Part shown: positions 34,290 to 45,515 of the stretch, piece by piece
Layout: each line of letters opens with the position of its first letter
How positions within the stretch are numbered: the stretch's first letter is position 1
From: Hemerocallis citrina
Taxonomy: Eukaryota > Streptophyta > Magnoliopsida > Asparagales > Asphodelaceae
Length of the DNA: 64,000 nucleotides
Direction of reading: 5' to 3'
NCBI GenBank assembly: GCA_017893485.1
Contig: CM030363.1
Coordinates: 177,043,744 to 177,107,743, forward strand
The notes under the pieces: model-generated
The model's database searches: none
Told to the model about the DNA's origin: nothing
Seen by the model: the letters and a program-made list of their open reading frames with translations, nothing else
Position numbers and translations under genes: made by a program

Positions 34290-35510
34290 CCCAGTATCGA
34301 AAAATCTGAAGTCCTATGCCTTCTCCTTGGCGATCAAGCCGATGCATGGATGGATCCTATCCGAAAGTTCTTGACCAACGGCGAGCTACCGCAGGACCGT
34401 ACCAAAGCACAGACTATAAGGATCCGGTCCGAAAGGTTCGCCCTGATTGAGGACGTGATCTTCAAGCACTCCTACAGTAAGGCTGACGGGAGACCTTATC
34501 TCCATTGTCTAAAACCAGATGAAGCTAAATATGCCATGGAGGAGCTACACGAAGGAATTGGGGAGTGCCATATGGGTAGCAGGTCGCTGGAAAGAAAAGC
34601 GCTCAATCACGGTTACTACTGGCCGACTATGTTGCGTGATGCCCAGGACATGTTAAAAAGGTGCGGCCCCTGCCAAAGGTTCTCTCCCATCAGACGTTCG
34701 CCTCAAGTCAAACTGAAATCAATAGCCAGCCCGACCCCCTTTGCCATGTGGGGATGGATCTCGTCGGTCCCTTTCTAAAGCCTACGGGCCAAAGGTGATT
34801 CCTCATCATGGTCATTGACTACTTCACCAAATGGATCGAGGTAGATACCCTAGCCACAATCACAGAACATTAAACCCAACAATTCTTCTAGAAACACATC
34901 GTCTGTAGGTTCGGGATTCCATGCGTGCTAGTCACGGATAATGGAACCCAGTTCGCAGGCAAAATTTTTCGAAAGTTTTGTGAAAACCTTGAAATTCAGC
35001 AATCTCCCACCCCCAATCGAACGGCCAAGCGGAAAATGCCAACCGCCAAATTTTGGACGGTCTCAAAAAATCGTTGGACTAATCACCTATGGGCATGTGG
35101 GTTGAGGAGCTATCAAACGTCCTTTGGTCACACCGAACTACTAAGAGAATCCTTTCTGGTGAGTCCCCATTCAACCTAGCATACGAGAGCGAGGCGGTCA
35201 TCCTTATGGAAGTCGTCTCCCCTCGCCTAGGTACATGGGCTTCAACGAGGGCTCAAACTCAAGCGACCTCAGGGCAAACCAGGACCTCATTGACGAAGTC
35301 CGAGGAAGATCCACAATCCGATGGGCCATATATCAGCAGCGGGTTGAGAAGTTCTACAACATGAAAGTCCGTCCAACCGACATCAAGGAGGGTGACCTTG
35401 TACTCAGGAGGCCTGCTATTTCCGATCCCAACAAAAAAGGCAAACTCACCCCGATCTGGGAGGGTCCGTATAAGGTCTCCTAAGTGGTGCGTCCGGGTAC
35501 GTACCAACTC
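34290..35510 (+). pseudogene. Integrase of T2 (broken, split by Athila-like insertion)
   Basis: The zinc-binding HHCC motif is complete: 'LHEGIGECHMGSRSLERKAL', then 'NHGYYWPTMLRDAQDML' and 'CGPCQRF' (about 34540-34680). The catalytic core follows with 'GMDLVGPFLKP' (first Asp, about 34750), 'VTDNGTQFAGKIFRKFC' (second Asp, about 34930) and, one frame over, 'NGQAENANRQILDGLKKSLD' (Glu, about 35020). The C-terminal 'GDLVLRR' and 'LTPIWEGPYKV' blocks (35390-35480) are clear. The last block 'VRPGTYQLKD' is cut by the insertion at 35516. Integrase would join element DNA to the genome; stops and frameshifts disable it. Confidence 0.9.
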
Positions 35511-35515
35511 AAAGA

Positions 35516-36757
35516 TGATGTGTCGGATTTATATACAAATATTTGTACTCATTTACCTATTAAAATGGCTTGTTTTCGCTGATATTGTCTTTAATTCATC
35601 TTATTTCTATATGATTTCATTTAATTAATTATTTTTGAAGAAATAATATTTTTGATGCAAAAAGTAAAGAATTGGTGAAAAAATCAACAAACAAAGTAAA
35701 ATAATTGATTTATCAATTTTTATTGTTTTGTTGACTTAAAAGTGCCGACCTTGGACTCTGACGCGTGGGACCAGCCGTTTCTTCTTCTCTCTCGGCGTGT
35801 GGACGAAGACAGCAGGAGGTGACAGCGACTTGGACAGGCGGCTCTGATCCGGACGTGACAGGCGGCTCAGAAGACAGCTACGCTGCTGTTGTGCGCGCAG
35901 TTCCCGAGGCGACTTGGACCCTTGCAGACGCGACCCACTGACGCTGCTGACTTGCTGAGTTCGCCAATCTTTGGACTTGGAGACAGGGGTGAATATGTAT
36001 CAAATTATTTTTATTTTTATTTTTATTTTTTTTGTGTGTACTCCTTCTCTAAATATTTTTAGATGCAATTCAAACAATTCTATTAATTGCAAATTTGAAC
36101 ATGAACTGAATTTAATATTGTTCTAGAGGCTAAGATGTAGCCGAGTTTTGAACACAGATTTTAATTCCTTCTTATTTCTCTATTTTTTTCTGATTGTGTT
36201 TTAAATTTTTATTATTTATGCATGCAACATGGTGGATAGACATTTGTATGAATTTTCAAATCATAAAGAGACCGAATAGGTAATTTGTGATTAATAAAAA
36301 TTTAAGACCGTATATTGGAGGACGTGACCGTTAAGAAATCCAATTTTTCAATTAATAATTTGGTGGATAGACGAATAATTAATTGAGAATACTTTTTAGA
36401 CTACGTTGATAGAGTGGTTAATATCTTTAGGATTTTGGTCGACAATTGGGAAAGATAATATTTTTATTTATAAGGAATTATAATTTGTGAACCAAGAGCC
36501 CTAGAACAAATTTTACCCTTAACAAATTACAAGAGCTTCAAAGTTTTACAGCCCTCTCCCTCTTCACCAATTTAGTTAGATTAAATTAGATTAGAGTAAT
36601 TTAGTTATTTCACTATTTATAAAATTCGATCTTCCAAATAGTGATTCATCTAGTGATATCGGTACTCAGTAAAATATCTAGTCCCTGTGGGTTCGACACT
36701 CTACTCATCTATCTATATTACTTGTGCGATTTTGTCCACTTGCAAAAATCAACATCA
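35516..36757 (+). repeat. 5' LTR of the Athila-like element
   Basis: It starts TGATGTGTCGG and ends CAACATCA, 1242 bp. It contains a GC-rich block (35740-35960, 'gacaggcggctc' twice) in otherwise AT-rich sequence. A CT-rich 'cctctccctcttcacc' segment (about 36553) lies before its end. Confidence 0.95.
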
Positions 36758-36763
36758 AGTTTT

Positions 36764-36781
36764 TGGCGCCGCTGCCGGGGA
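36764..36781 (+). other. Primer-binding site of the Athila-like element
   Basis: TGGCGCCGCTGCCGGGGA lies six bases after the LTR end. It matches the tRNA-Asp primer sequence (TGGCGCCGTTGCCGGGGA) used by Athila and related elements, with one difference. Confidence 0.85.
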
Positions 36782-37009
36782 CTAGTTATTCTTTTACTGA
36801 TATTGAAAATTGCTAGATTATTGCTAATTTGGATTTTTTTATAATTATTTTTATTTTATTATCATTTTACATCTTTATTTTCTTTTGACTAACTTTTAAT
36901 TTTTTATTTTTATTTTTTATTTTTTATTTTTCTTATTTTAGTTTTTTTAGTTTTTCTATTTTTTTTTCTTTTTCGATACTGATATTTCAGGACATACACG
37001 TGCATTATC

Positions 37010-38209
37010 ATGGCGAACAATGAAAACAGACCTTTGAGAGACTATGCTATGCCCTCAATTTATGAGCCAAGCATAAAGAAGCCGGTTATTGAAGCTGACG
37101 ATTTTGAGATTGAACCGGAGATGATTCTATTCATTCAACTGACTGTTCAATTTTGGGGACTACCACATGAGGATCCTTATGCTCACATTGCAAACTTTTT
37201 AGAAATTTGTGACACTTTCAAGCATAAAGGTGTATCAGACGATGCAATTAGGCTGAGACTCTTTTCTTTTTCCCTACGAGATAAGGCGAAGGCTTGGCTA
37301 CATTATCTACCACCAGGTAGTATTACTACTTGGGAGGGACTTGCACAAAAGTTTCTAGCCAAGTATTTTCCACCAGCAAAGACCGCAAGGCTAAGAAATG
37401 ACATTTGCACATTTACTCAATTTGAGACCGAGTCTTTGTATGATGCATGGGAAAGGTTTAAAGAGTTATTGAGAAAGTGTCCCAATCATGAACTACCAAA
37501 ATGGCTGCAAATGCAAACATTCTATAATGGTTTGGGAGTTACACATAGATCTATGGTTGACGCAGCAGCTGGTGGTGCACTAATGAGCAGAACTTACCAA
37601 GCAGCCTATGATCTTTTAGAGGAGATGGCATCAAATCATTACCAGTGGTCTTCAGAGAGAGCAATGCCAACAAAAGTGGCTGGAGTTTTTAAACTTGATC
37701 CTTTTTCTACTTTAAATGCAAAAAATGATATTTTATCTAAACAAGTAGAAAATATGAATTTTAATATTTTTCAATCTAATATGATTTGTAATCTTTGTGC
37801 AGGAAATCATTCAAGTTCAGATTGTCAAGTGGGGAACCCTTTTGCTCTATCAAATGCCGTAAATGAAAATTTTGTGTCAAACTTTCAAATGCAAAACAAT
37901 TATTATGCAAACACATACAATCCAGGATGGAGAAATCACCCTAATTTTTCTTGGAACAATAATCAAGAAGGAGCTAGACCACAACAACATTTTCAACAAC
38001 AAGAAATGAAGCCGACATTAGAAGAAATGTTCAAGCAATACATGCAAAAGACGGATCAAGCAATTCAAAATGTTGCAAATTCAACTTCAGCTTCCATCCA
38101 CAATCTCGAGGTACAAATTAGTCAAATTTTTAATATTCTTAATGAAAGAGCTGCAGGAACTTTACCAAGCAACACAGTTGTAAACCCAAAGGAGCATGCA
38201 AGGCAATAG
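37010..38209 (+). CDS. Gag of the Athila-like element (intact 399 codons)
   Basis: ATG at 37010 follows a T-rich tract and 'gatatttcag', a good 3' splice site, so translation may follow removal of a leader intron. The protein has an N-terminal 'ENRPLRDYAMPS' and a capsid core with 'FWGLPHEDPYAHIANFLEIC', 'LRLFSFSLRDKAKAWLHYLP' and 'SLYDAWERFKELLRKCPNHE'. A zinc knuckle CX2CX3HX4C (CNLCAGNHSSSDC, about residues 262-274) is followed by an Asn/Gln-rich tail. The capsid and knuckle order is that of Athila gag. It would package element RNA into particles. It is the only long undamaged element ORF in the window. Confidence 0.9.
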   Translation: MANNENRPLRDYAMPSIYEPSIKKPVIEADDFEIEPEMILFIQLTVQFWGLPHEDPYAHIANFLEICDTFKHKGVSDDAIRLRLFSFSLRDKAKAWLHYLPPGSITTWEGLAQKFLAKYFPPAKTARLRNDICTFTQFETESLYDAWERFKELLRKCPNHELPKWLQMQTFYNGLGVTHRSMVDAAAGGALMSRTYQAAYDLLEEMASNHYQWSSERAMPTKVAGVFKLDPFSTLNAKNDILSKQVENMNFNIFQSNMICNLCAGNHSSSDCQVGNPFALSNAVNENFVSNFQMQNNYYANTYNPGWRNHPNFSWNNNQEGARPQQHFQQQEMKPTLEEMFKQYMQKTDQAIQNVANSTSASIHNLEVQISQIFNILNERAAGTLPSNTVVNPKEHARQ

Positions 38210-38613
38210 CACTAGGAAGCGGGAGGAACAAATTCAGCGTGAGCAAGTAATGTATAATGTTTTTAATTCTACAAAATTTCCTCCTGAAGAACAGTCATCT
38301 ATTCAAGTAAGTGAAACTGATTTAAGTGTGGGCAAGAAACATAAGGCTGAAATTGAAAAATCACCAATTGAAGTATGTCCAACAAGTTCAACAAGTCTTG
38401 AAACTCAAAAAGAAAATATTTTTGAATATGTTATGTACTTGGATGCTGAACGTTCTATTTATTCATTTTTTTCAGCATAAACTCAAAATGGGGGAATCAA
38501 AGACATCAACATCTAAAAGGAAACGCCTCAAATTGGAACTTGAACCTGATCCACACAAGAAAAGAAAAATTAGAAAGGATGTTTTAATGTTGTTGGATCT
38601 TGGCGTTACATAA
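38196..38613 (+). pseudogene. Remnant between gag and the lost pol
   Basis: One frame at about 38197 reads 'CKAIALGSGR', matching the conserved 'CKAITLRSGK' block that follows gag in Athila. This frame is shifted by one base from gag and ends soon after. Other frames give Lys/Glu-rich stretches ('STRKREEQIQREQ', 'KRKRLKLELEPDPHKKRK'). The protease, RT and integrase that should follow are missing. Confidence 0.6.
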
Positions 38614-39986
38614 TCATCTCATCCCCATGTCTGGCTGAAGACTTAAAACTTAGCGCTTCTTGGGAGGCAACCCATGTTTTATTTTATTGCATTTAGTTTT
38701 GATTTATCTTTTAGTCTATTTTATTTTGATTTTTGATTTTATTTTGTAGGATTGCATCAATTTTGAAAGTCGCCAAACGGAGCTGTTTTGAACACCTGCA
38801 TTGATGGCTGTTTTCGAGCAGTTTAGAGTCAAAATCTGGAAAAGTGATTCAAATAGAAGTTGTAGAAAATTTTCTTAGCTTTCCAGCAAAAAAAAAAATT
38901 CAGCCCATTTCGACATCTACAGCTCCAGATATCGCCAAAATACTGAAGGCTGCGCGTGCAGAAATTTAAAGACGAATCAGGGGAGATATTCTAAACTTTT
39001 TGCATTCTTTTTGTTTTTCTTTTTCTTTCCCATTGAGGACAATGTGATATTTAAGTTTGGGGGGAAGGTTTACAAATTTATTTTTATTTTTATTATTTTA
39101 GAAAAGAAAAACAAAATTTTAAAAATGATTTCAGTTAGGCTCACCATTACACATTTTGAGTTCCTTATTGTGATAAGCATTGAAACAATTTTTTTTTGTA
39201 TAAACAATTTTTTTTTATAAAGCAATATTAAGCATACTTATTTACTTTAGGATTATTGAGTTTCAAAATTTCTTACAAAATTGTGTGGGTCATGCTATTA
39301 TACATAAAAAAACAAATGTGATGCTTTTTCTTGTGATTATCCCCTTTAATCTAGTCCTAAACAGAGTTTAAGTAAATAGAGTAAAAAAAATAAAAATAAA
39401 AATTAAAAAAAAAAAAAAAAAATTGAATAAAGTCAATCTACTCCAATGTTTTGAGTTGCTTAGTAACTAGGGGTATTCATCACAAATGTCTACACTTACG
39501 TAGAACAGCAACTTGAAATATGAGTATGCAAAGCACTTTAAGTTTGTGACTTGTTGAGTAACCGGGTGAATTCATCACAAATGTTTTGCATTCGCGTCAA
39601 AAGGCAAGTGACAACTTAAAGAAGAGACTAAAAAAATAAAAAAATTAAAAATTAAAAAAAAAAAAAAAAAAACAAACTCTAGTTTGCTACTCGGTTTGTA
39701 GTAGAGAGAAGGGATAATCACAGATTGAGTTGTTGCATACTATAATTACATTAATTGCATGACAAATGCGATTTTTTTTTGGGAATTATGAATAAATAAT
39801 TGCACTGGAGAAAGTGGGTATGCTTAGTTTTACTTTATTTGCAATTGTTTATATTTTTAATTGTAATTTTGATGCTTGCATGATAAGAATTCTTGGTGTG
39901 AAGGGTTGAGCCTGCTATTATTATTCCCTTGTTCATGATTCTACTTTTTGCTCGAGGACAAGCAAGATCTTAAGTTTGGGGGTATT
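38614..39986 (+). other. Noncoding 3' region and polypurine tract of the Athila-like element
   Basis: It contains two A-rich tracts (39390-39422, 39650-39672), a diverged direct repeat around 'attcatcacaaatgt' (39472 and 39569), and an inverted repeat 'tgtgattatccc' (39341) / 'gggataatcaca' (39711). Just before the 3' LTR is 'cttaagtttgggggtattt' (39970-39987), the plus-strand priming tract typical of Athila. No protein is encoded. Confidence 0.75.
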
Positions 39987-41228
39987 TGATGTGTCGGATT
40001 TATATACAAATATTTGTACTCATTTACCTATTAAAATGGCTTGTTTTCGCTGATATTGTCTTTAATTCATCTTATTTCTATATGATTTCATTTAATTAAT
40101 TATTTTTGAAGAAATAATATTTTTGATGCAAAAAGTAAAGAATTGGTGAAAAAATCAACAAACAAAGTAAAATAATTGATTTATCAATTTTTATTGTTTT
40201 GTTGACTTAAAAGTGCCGACCTTGGACTCTGACGCGTGGGACCAGCCGTTTCTTCTTCTCTCTCGGCGTGTGGACGAAGACAGCAGGAGGTGACAGCGAC
40301 TTGGACAGGCGGCTCTGATCCGGACGTGACAGGCGGCTCAGAAGACAGCTACGCTGCTGTTGTGCGCGCAGTTCCCGAGGCGACTTGGACCCTTGCAGAC
40401 GCGACCCACTGACGCTGCTGACTTGCTGAGTTCGCCAATCTTTGGACTTGGAGACAGGGGTGAATATGTATCAAATTATTTTTATTTTTATTTTTATTTT
40501 TTTTGTGTGTACTCCTTCTCTAAATATTTTTAGATGCAATTCAAACAATTCTATTAATTGCAAATTTGAACATGAACTGAATTTAATATTGTTCTAGAGG
40601 CTAAGATGTAGCCGAGTTTTGAACACAGATTTTAATTCCTTCTTATTTCTCTATTTTTTTCTGATTGTGTTTTAAATTTTTATTATTTATGCATGCAACA
40701 TGGTGGATAGACATTTGTATGAATTTTCAAATCATAAAGAGACCGAATAGGTAATTTGTGATTAATAAAAATTTAAGACCGTATATTGGAGGACGTGACC
40801 GTTAAGAAATCCAATTTTTCAATTAATAATTTGGTGGATAGACGAATAATTAATTGAGAATACTTTTTAGACTACGTTGATAGAGTGGTTAATATCTTTA
40901 GGATTTTGGTCGACAATTGGGAAAGATAATATTTTTATTTATAAGGAATTATAATTTGTGAACCAAGAGCCCTAGAACAAATTTTACCCTTAACAAATTA
41001 CAAGAGCTTCAAAGTTTTACAGCCCTCTCCCTCTTCACCAATTTAGTTAGATTAAATTAGATTAGAGTAATTTAGTTATTTCACTATTTATAAAATTCGA
41101 TCTTCCAAATAGTGATTCATCTAGTGATATCGGTACTCAGTAAAATATCTAGTCCCTGTGGGTTCGACACTCTACTCATCTATCTATATTACTTGTGCGA
41201 TTTTGTCCACTTGCAAAAATCAACATCA
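39987..41228 (+). repeat. 3' LTR of the Athila-like element
   Basis: Same length (1242 bp) and, as far as I can compare by eye, same sequence as the 5' LTR, from TGATGTGTCGG to CAACATCA. It is followed by AAAGA and the rest of T2 pol. Confidence 0.95.
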
Positions 41229-41233
41229 AAAGA

Positions 41234-41450
41234 CCTAGGGGGGGGATGTAGTCAATAGACCCTGGAATGTAGATCATCTTATTAAGTTCTCTGAGGGGCC
41301 ATAGGCAGTAGCGGAGACGTCCGTGGCGGCAATAGGCGCCACGCCTCTTGTATATTAATAGGCGCTACGGCTTTTGTATTTTGTACCCAAGTATTGGATA
41401 AAAGTAATGAAATTTCTTTTGAAAACATGCAAACGTGTCAAAAATCTAAC
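41234..41450 (+). pseudogene. Last codons of T2 pol and 3' UTR
   Basis: Right of the Athila-like element, after the duplicated AAAGA, one frame reads 'VNRPWNVDHLIKFSEGP' then stop. This matches the usual C-terminus of Tat pol (RPWNAEHLRKYF). It shows that the integrase continued here before the insertion. An AT-rich 3' UTR with 'ataaaagtaatgaaatttc' follows to about 41450. Confidence 0.75.
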
Positions 41451-44310
41451 AGTTTGCTAAGATTTTTCGGTAACCCATCATCAGTATATGTATAAACAAT
41501 AACTCAAAAGAAGGATGGAGCATACCTGTTAGAGCAAACTTTGAGCGACAAGTAGTAGCAGGTAGTGAAGGAAGTAAAGGACTATATAACAAGAACAGAA
41601 ATTGGAACTATATCAGAGTCAATGAATGATAGACGATAACAAAGTCAGAAGTCGATAATCATAAACAGTAGTCGATAACAGTAATCAACAATCAATAATC
41701 GATGACCATTAAGCAATAACAATAAATCAATAATCGATGACCAATAAGAAATAACAATAAATCAATAATCTATGTTTAGTGTTCATCTTATGTCTATCAG
41801 TTCTTTTATTAACCTATCTAATGCACATAATACTGCGTCCCATACCATAGGTTCGGTGAATGAAAACAGTGATCATTTAGACTATAGTGGTGAACTATGC
41901 AGGTCGTGTACTCGACACAATAAACAATAATTAACAATCAATATTCCACGATCCACAATCAATAACCCACAATCCAGAACAATAACATTAACGATATAAG
42001 GGATCCTTCTCCGAATACTGTCTCTGATGATGTCCACTACTAAGCCGATCCTTATTACCCCAGCTTGTTATCATTTTATTACGATCAATTATGGACATTC
42101 AATCAATACGATCAATGAGAACGATGGTATCAAGAATTATGCAATGGGTACAGTTGATGAGAACGGTAGTATTGTTATAGTGTCAAGAAGATATAAGGTT
42201 GTACAATACATGAAATATACATTGTTCAATTAAATATGAAAAAATAGCGGGTTTATATGCAAAAACCTAACAATGCAGGTTCTGGACAACAGCACCTATT
42301 GGTACTCAAATTCACTTTTCCGCTGCTACGAAAATGCAAATCCAATTCCGTCAGAGGTTCTAGAAAGTAGACTCTCTGCCGGTTCTAGCACATATACACA
42401 TGATGCATCATAGTCACAGTAACTAGGTCGATCAATCAATTCTTTACGGGTTTCGTGCACAGTCTCGGTTCTGGAAATTATAACATGCCAGTACTAAAAC
42501 AGCGATAAGTTACAATCTATAACTCGGATTGAGAATCCGTAAGCTGTTCCGGATTCAAGACTCGGTGTAATACAATTTCTATGTACAAGGTTCTAAAATA
42601 TGATGTCAGGAACTGGGTCAAAACCTCAGTACGAGGTCAAGTAATTGACACGTAGCAAGGTTAAATGTTCCAAATACAATAAATTAACGGATCAAGAATT
42701 TAATCAATATTAATGACACGATAAGAAGACTATGCATGGTATGATAAACAAAATGAATCAATAATGGAATATAACTAGATGCAATATTCAATTCGATTAC
42801 TACTTGCTAGATTTCAAAGAGTGTTTTCTTGAACTAGAACAATAAAAATGAGTTCAAGAGATACTTGCCTTTTAGATGACGATTCTGAACATGAAAGAAT
42901 AATGGGACAGGCATCCCGACAGCGACACATGCAAAAGATGGGATAACAACACGTGCAACCGCAGCAACAGCAGCACGTGCAAACAGTACATAGCAAGAAC
43001 AAGACAGCAACAGCAAGAACGAGAATAGTAACAACAAACGACGGCGGTAGCTCGGGGGCTTGCTGTTCTGCGGTGGTCATCGACAATGGCGATTGGTGCG
43101 GCAAATAGGAAGCATAGGGATTCGGTGGTGGTTGAAGATGAAGCTCGGGGTACGTGTGGCTGTGGTGTGCGGTAGTCGACAACGGAGAGGAAGCGGCAGG
43201 AAGGATGGCAGGGTGCAGCGGCGTTTGGTGTTCGGGCCTGTCGAAGGTAGGGATGACAACAAGAGGTGCAGGGAGAAAGAGTAGCGCCTGCAATGGCGAG
43301 GAGCAGGCGGTGGCGACTCAAGGGAGAGGCGGCAGTGCGATGGTCGGGGGAGCTGCGATGGCTGATGGCAGTGAGGTGGGGCAGTCGGAGGTCGACGAGG
43401 TGAGCAGCGGGGCATCGAGGTGTAGAGGGAGTGATCAGTGGCGACTGTGATGGTGATGAAGCTCAGTTGTGGTGAGGGAGAAGGTGAAGGCAGGGGATAG
43501 GCGGTTGCAGGGGCTGGCACGTGAGAGAGAAGGTGGTCGCTTCGATGATGGCGATGGCGAAGATCGACGTGGGCTGGTATTCAGTCAGAGGAGGAAGAGG
43601 GCGAGCGACAGGGGAATGGCGACGAGGAGGGCAACGAGGACGAGATTGGAGGAGGAAGACGATGGTGGTTCGGGATGAGGGCGACGGTGATGGTGACTAC
43701 ACTGCGATGGAGGAGAGCTCGAGGGTCGGGGTGCGAAAGTGATGGCGACGACAGCGAGTGGGACGCTCGAGCAGGAGGAGGAGGGCTCGGGGGGTGGGGC
43801 AATGGCAGTGGCGAGGAGCTCGAGGTTAAAGATGATGGAAAGGGAAGGGTCACGAGGTTGTTGGCGGAGGTGGCTTTAGCGGGACAGGGGAGGAGATGGA
43901 CCGCGGCGGCAAGGGGTGAAGGGGGCTCTCAGAGGTTGGTCGCTCTGTTCTGTTTCGTATCAGAGGAAGAGAGAGAGAGTTGAGGAGAGAGTGAGGGTGA
44001 TTAAGCGGGGGAGTGATTAATTAATAAATATTATATAATAATAGGGTAGTTAAGGAGAGTAAGGGATTAATGGTTAGTTAATAAAATAATAGAGGAGATT
44101 AAGGAGGGGTGGAGTTGTGTGTGCAGTTGAGAGAGTGGGGAACGTGAGAGGTATTTATGGGGTGATCTGGGAGATTTTGAACTGATGGTTTGACTTTGGG
44201 TAGGGAGTTATGGGCTTGGGTTTTGGGTAGATTAGGATTTGGATTTTATATTGGGCTTCTTCAAAAAATAATCAAATTAATTTATAGGATGGGCTAAAAT
44301 TGGGCATTTA

Positions 44311-44357
<47 letters not shown>

Positions 44358-44934
44358 CAAACTGGTTTGTGCTTTCAATATTAATAAATGAAGAATATAA
44401 GATTGAGCTTCATATAAAATAAATAACAATGGGGGTTTAAACAATTAATAAGATAAAATAATTATAGAATGGATTTAATATTTGTGTAGGGCTTGGGTTT
44501 AAATCCTGGGCGAAAAAATTGAGCTTGGATTAATAAATCAAAAATAAAAGTATACTTAGTTTGAGCTTCATAAATAAATTCAATAATACTGGTTGAGCTT
44601 ATATAATATAAATGGACATGAAACATGACTGTAGAATGAAATATGATTCTCGTTAAAAATATATAATTATTAGAAAGCAAAATAATTGGTGTTTAGAAAA
44701 CTTTAATAGAACATCCAAAAATGCATTAAGTACAAGGGATAAATTTAGGGGAATGGAAATAATTTATAAACAATCAAATACAAAGATATATTGAGAATTT
44801 GCACAATTGGAAAATAAAATTGGGGATGAGTTAGGAGTCTGAGTTCGAACAAAATAGTCGGATATTCAAATGAATGCAAATTCGGGTTCACAAGAATAGA
44901 ATAAATTATAGGAAAAGTTAGAATCTATAGCTTG
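41451..44934 (-). mobile_element. Inverted, truncated LTR of the solo-LTR family
   Basis: Read on the minus strand it follows the outer solo LTR. There is a C-rich tract (43980-43030), then 'cgggatgcctgtcccattat' with 'cgtcatctaaaaggcaagta' (about 42870), and 'aacctatggtatgggac' near 41850. A run of 'atcgattattgatt' words follows, and then 'ctacttgtcgctcaaag' near 41545. Neither the GTGACA end nor the TGTAAC start is found, so both ends are truncated or rearranged; boundaries are approximate. Long open frames in the C-rich tract are compositional and not genes. Confidence 0.7.
44312..44355 (+). repeat. (AAT)n microsatellite
   Basis: About 14 uninterrupted AAT units inside the inverted LTR. 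Confidence 0.95.
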
Positions 44935-45515
44935 GTTCTTTCTTCTTGAGTTAGGTCCCTTGTTTCCTATGTCCTCTCTAGATAGTTGATCTGCTCCAAA
45001 AGGGCGTCCTTTGTCCTCCAAATAGAAGCAAAGCGCAGTTTATTTCCTACTCTCAGTTTGGATGGCATCCGTTTTATTGTCTTGCACCAGATAGCAGTTG
45101 CTTGCAGTGCATGAATGGGGCGATCCCAGTTCTCCCTAACCATGTTGTGGGATCCCTTTATTTCTTGCAAAACCTTTCAAAACAGATCTTCCTTGTACCT
45201 CGTCTCTAATCATTCCCGTAGGAAAGTAGAAGTGGCACATGGTCTGAGGTTGGTTTTGGCAAATATTTTATGCAAAGGAGCAAGAACTTGGATTCCTACT
45301 GCGATGAAACCAAAATACGATCAAGCTTATCTTGGAACGGCAGGTGATTGCATGTTTGACCAGGTGACTAGTCTATCTGATATTAGGATATCAGTTGGCT
45401 CCAAGTCAACAATTTTTCGATTGAAATCCTCTTGTTCCGCATTGCTGCTACCCCTACATTTTTGTTTGAAAGTGAACCACGTGATGTTGAAGTCCCCCAT
45501 AATAAAAGTCAGGTA
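44935..45515 (-). pseudogene. LINE fragment (end of endonuclease and linker)
   Basis: On the minus strand, from about 45500, 'MGDFNITWFTF', 'DLEPTDILISDRLVTWSNMQ' and then, after frameshifts, 'WDRPIHALQATAIWCKTIKR' and 'RFASIWRTKDALLEQINYLE' follow. This matches the endonuclease C-terminus and linker of the LINE at 4750-5250. It differs enough to be a separate copy, shortened between the two blocks and truncated at both ends. Confidence 0.8.

Larger units (their letters stand above)
35516..41228 (+). mobile_element. Gag-only Athila-like Gypsy retrotransposon, young insertion
   Basis: Complete element of 5713 bp with two 1242-bp LTRs (TGATGT...ACATCA), flanked by AAAGA (35511-35515 and 41229-41233). 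It has an Asp-tRNA-type primer site, a 399-codon gag and a polypurine tract, and no protease, RT or integrase. The LTRs look identical base for base by eye, so insertion was recent. Gag similarity and the primer site place it with Athila. Lacking pol, it must have been moved by enzymes of another element. It sits in the integrase end of T2. Confidence 0.95.
18596..41450 (+). mobile_element. Tat-lineage Ty3/Gypsy retrotransposon T2, interrupted twice, 3' LTR missing
   Basis: The element comprises LTR (18596-19047), primer site, gag, protease, RT, RNase H, a second archaeal-type RNase H, and integrase. The second RNase H is the hallmark of the Tat lineage. Two later insertions split it: a solo-LTR nest at 21778-32888 in the RT and an Athila-like element at 35516-41228 at the integrase C-terminus. 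Its own sequence adds up to about 6 kb. After 41234 the last pol codons and an AT-rich 3' UTR are visible to about 41450. A truncated inverted LTR follows, so the 3' LTR is gone and no target duplication can be paired. Confidence 0.9.

Noticed and set aside
36764..36781. tRNA gene-like sequence at primer sites (also 19050, 46757 and 61915)
   Set aside because: Only the 3' acceptor complement is present, directly after LTR ends; no cloverleaf or internal promoter boxes.
41256..41262. TGTAGTC as an LTR start
   Set aside because: The sequence around it translates as the C-terminus of T2 pol, so it is not an element end.
42814..43983. Several 90-159 codon frames on both strands
   Set aside because: They lie in the C-rich tract of the inverted LTR, where stops are rare. 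They are low-complexity (Ser/Pro or Arg/Gly) and the same tract in the solo LTRs is noncoding.
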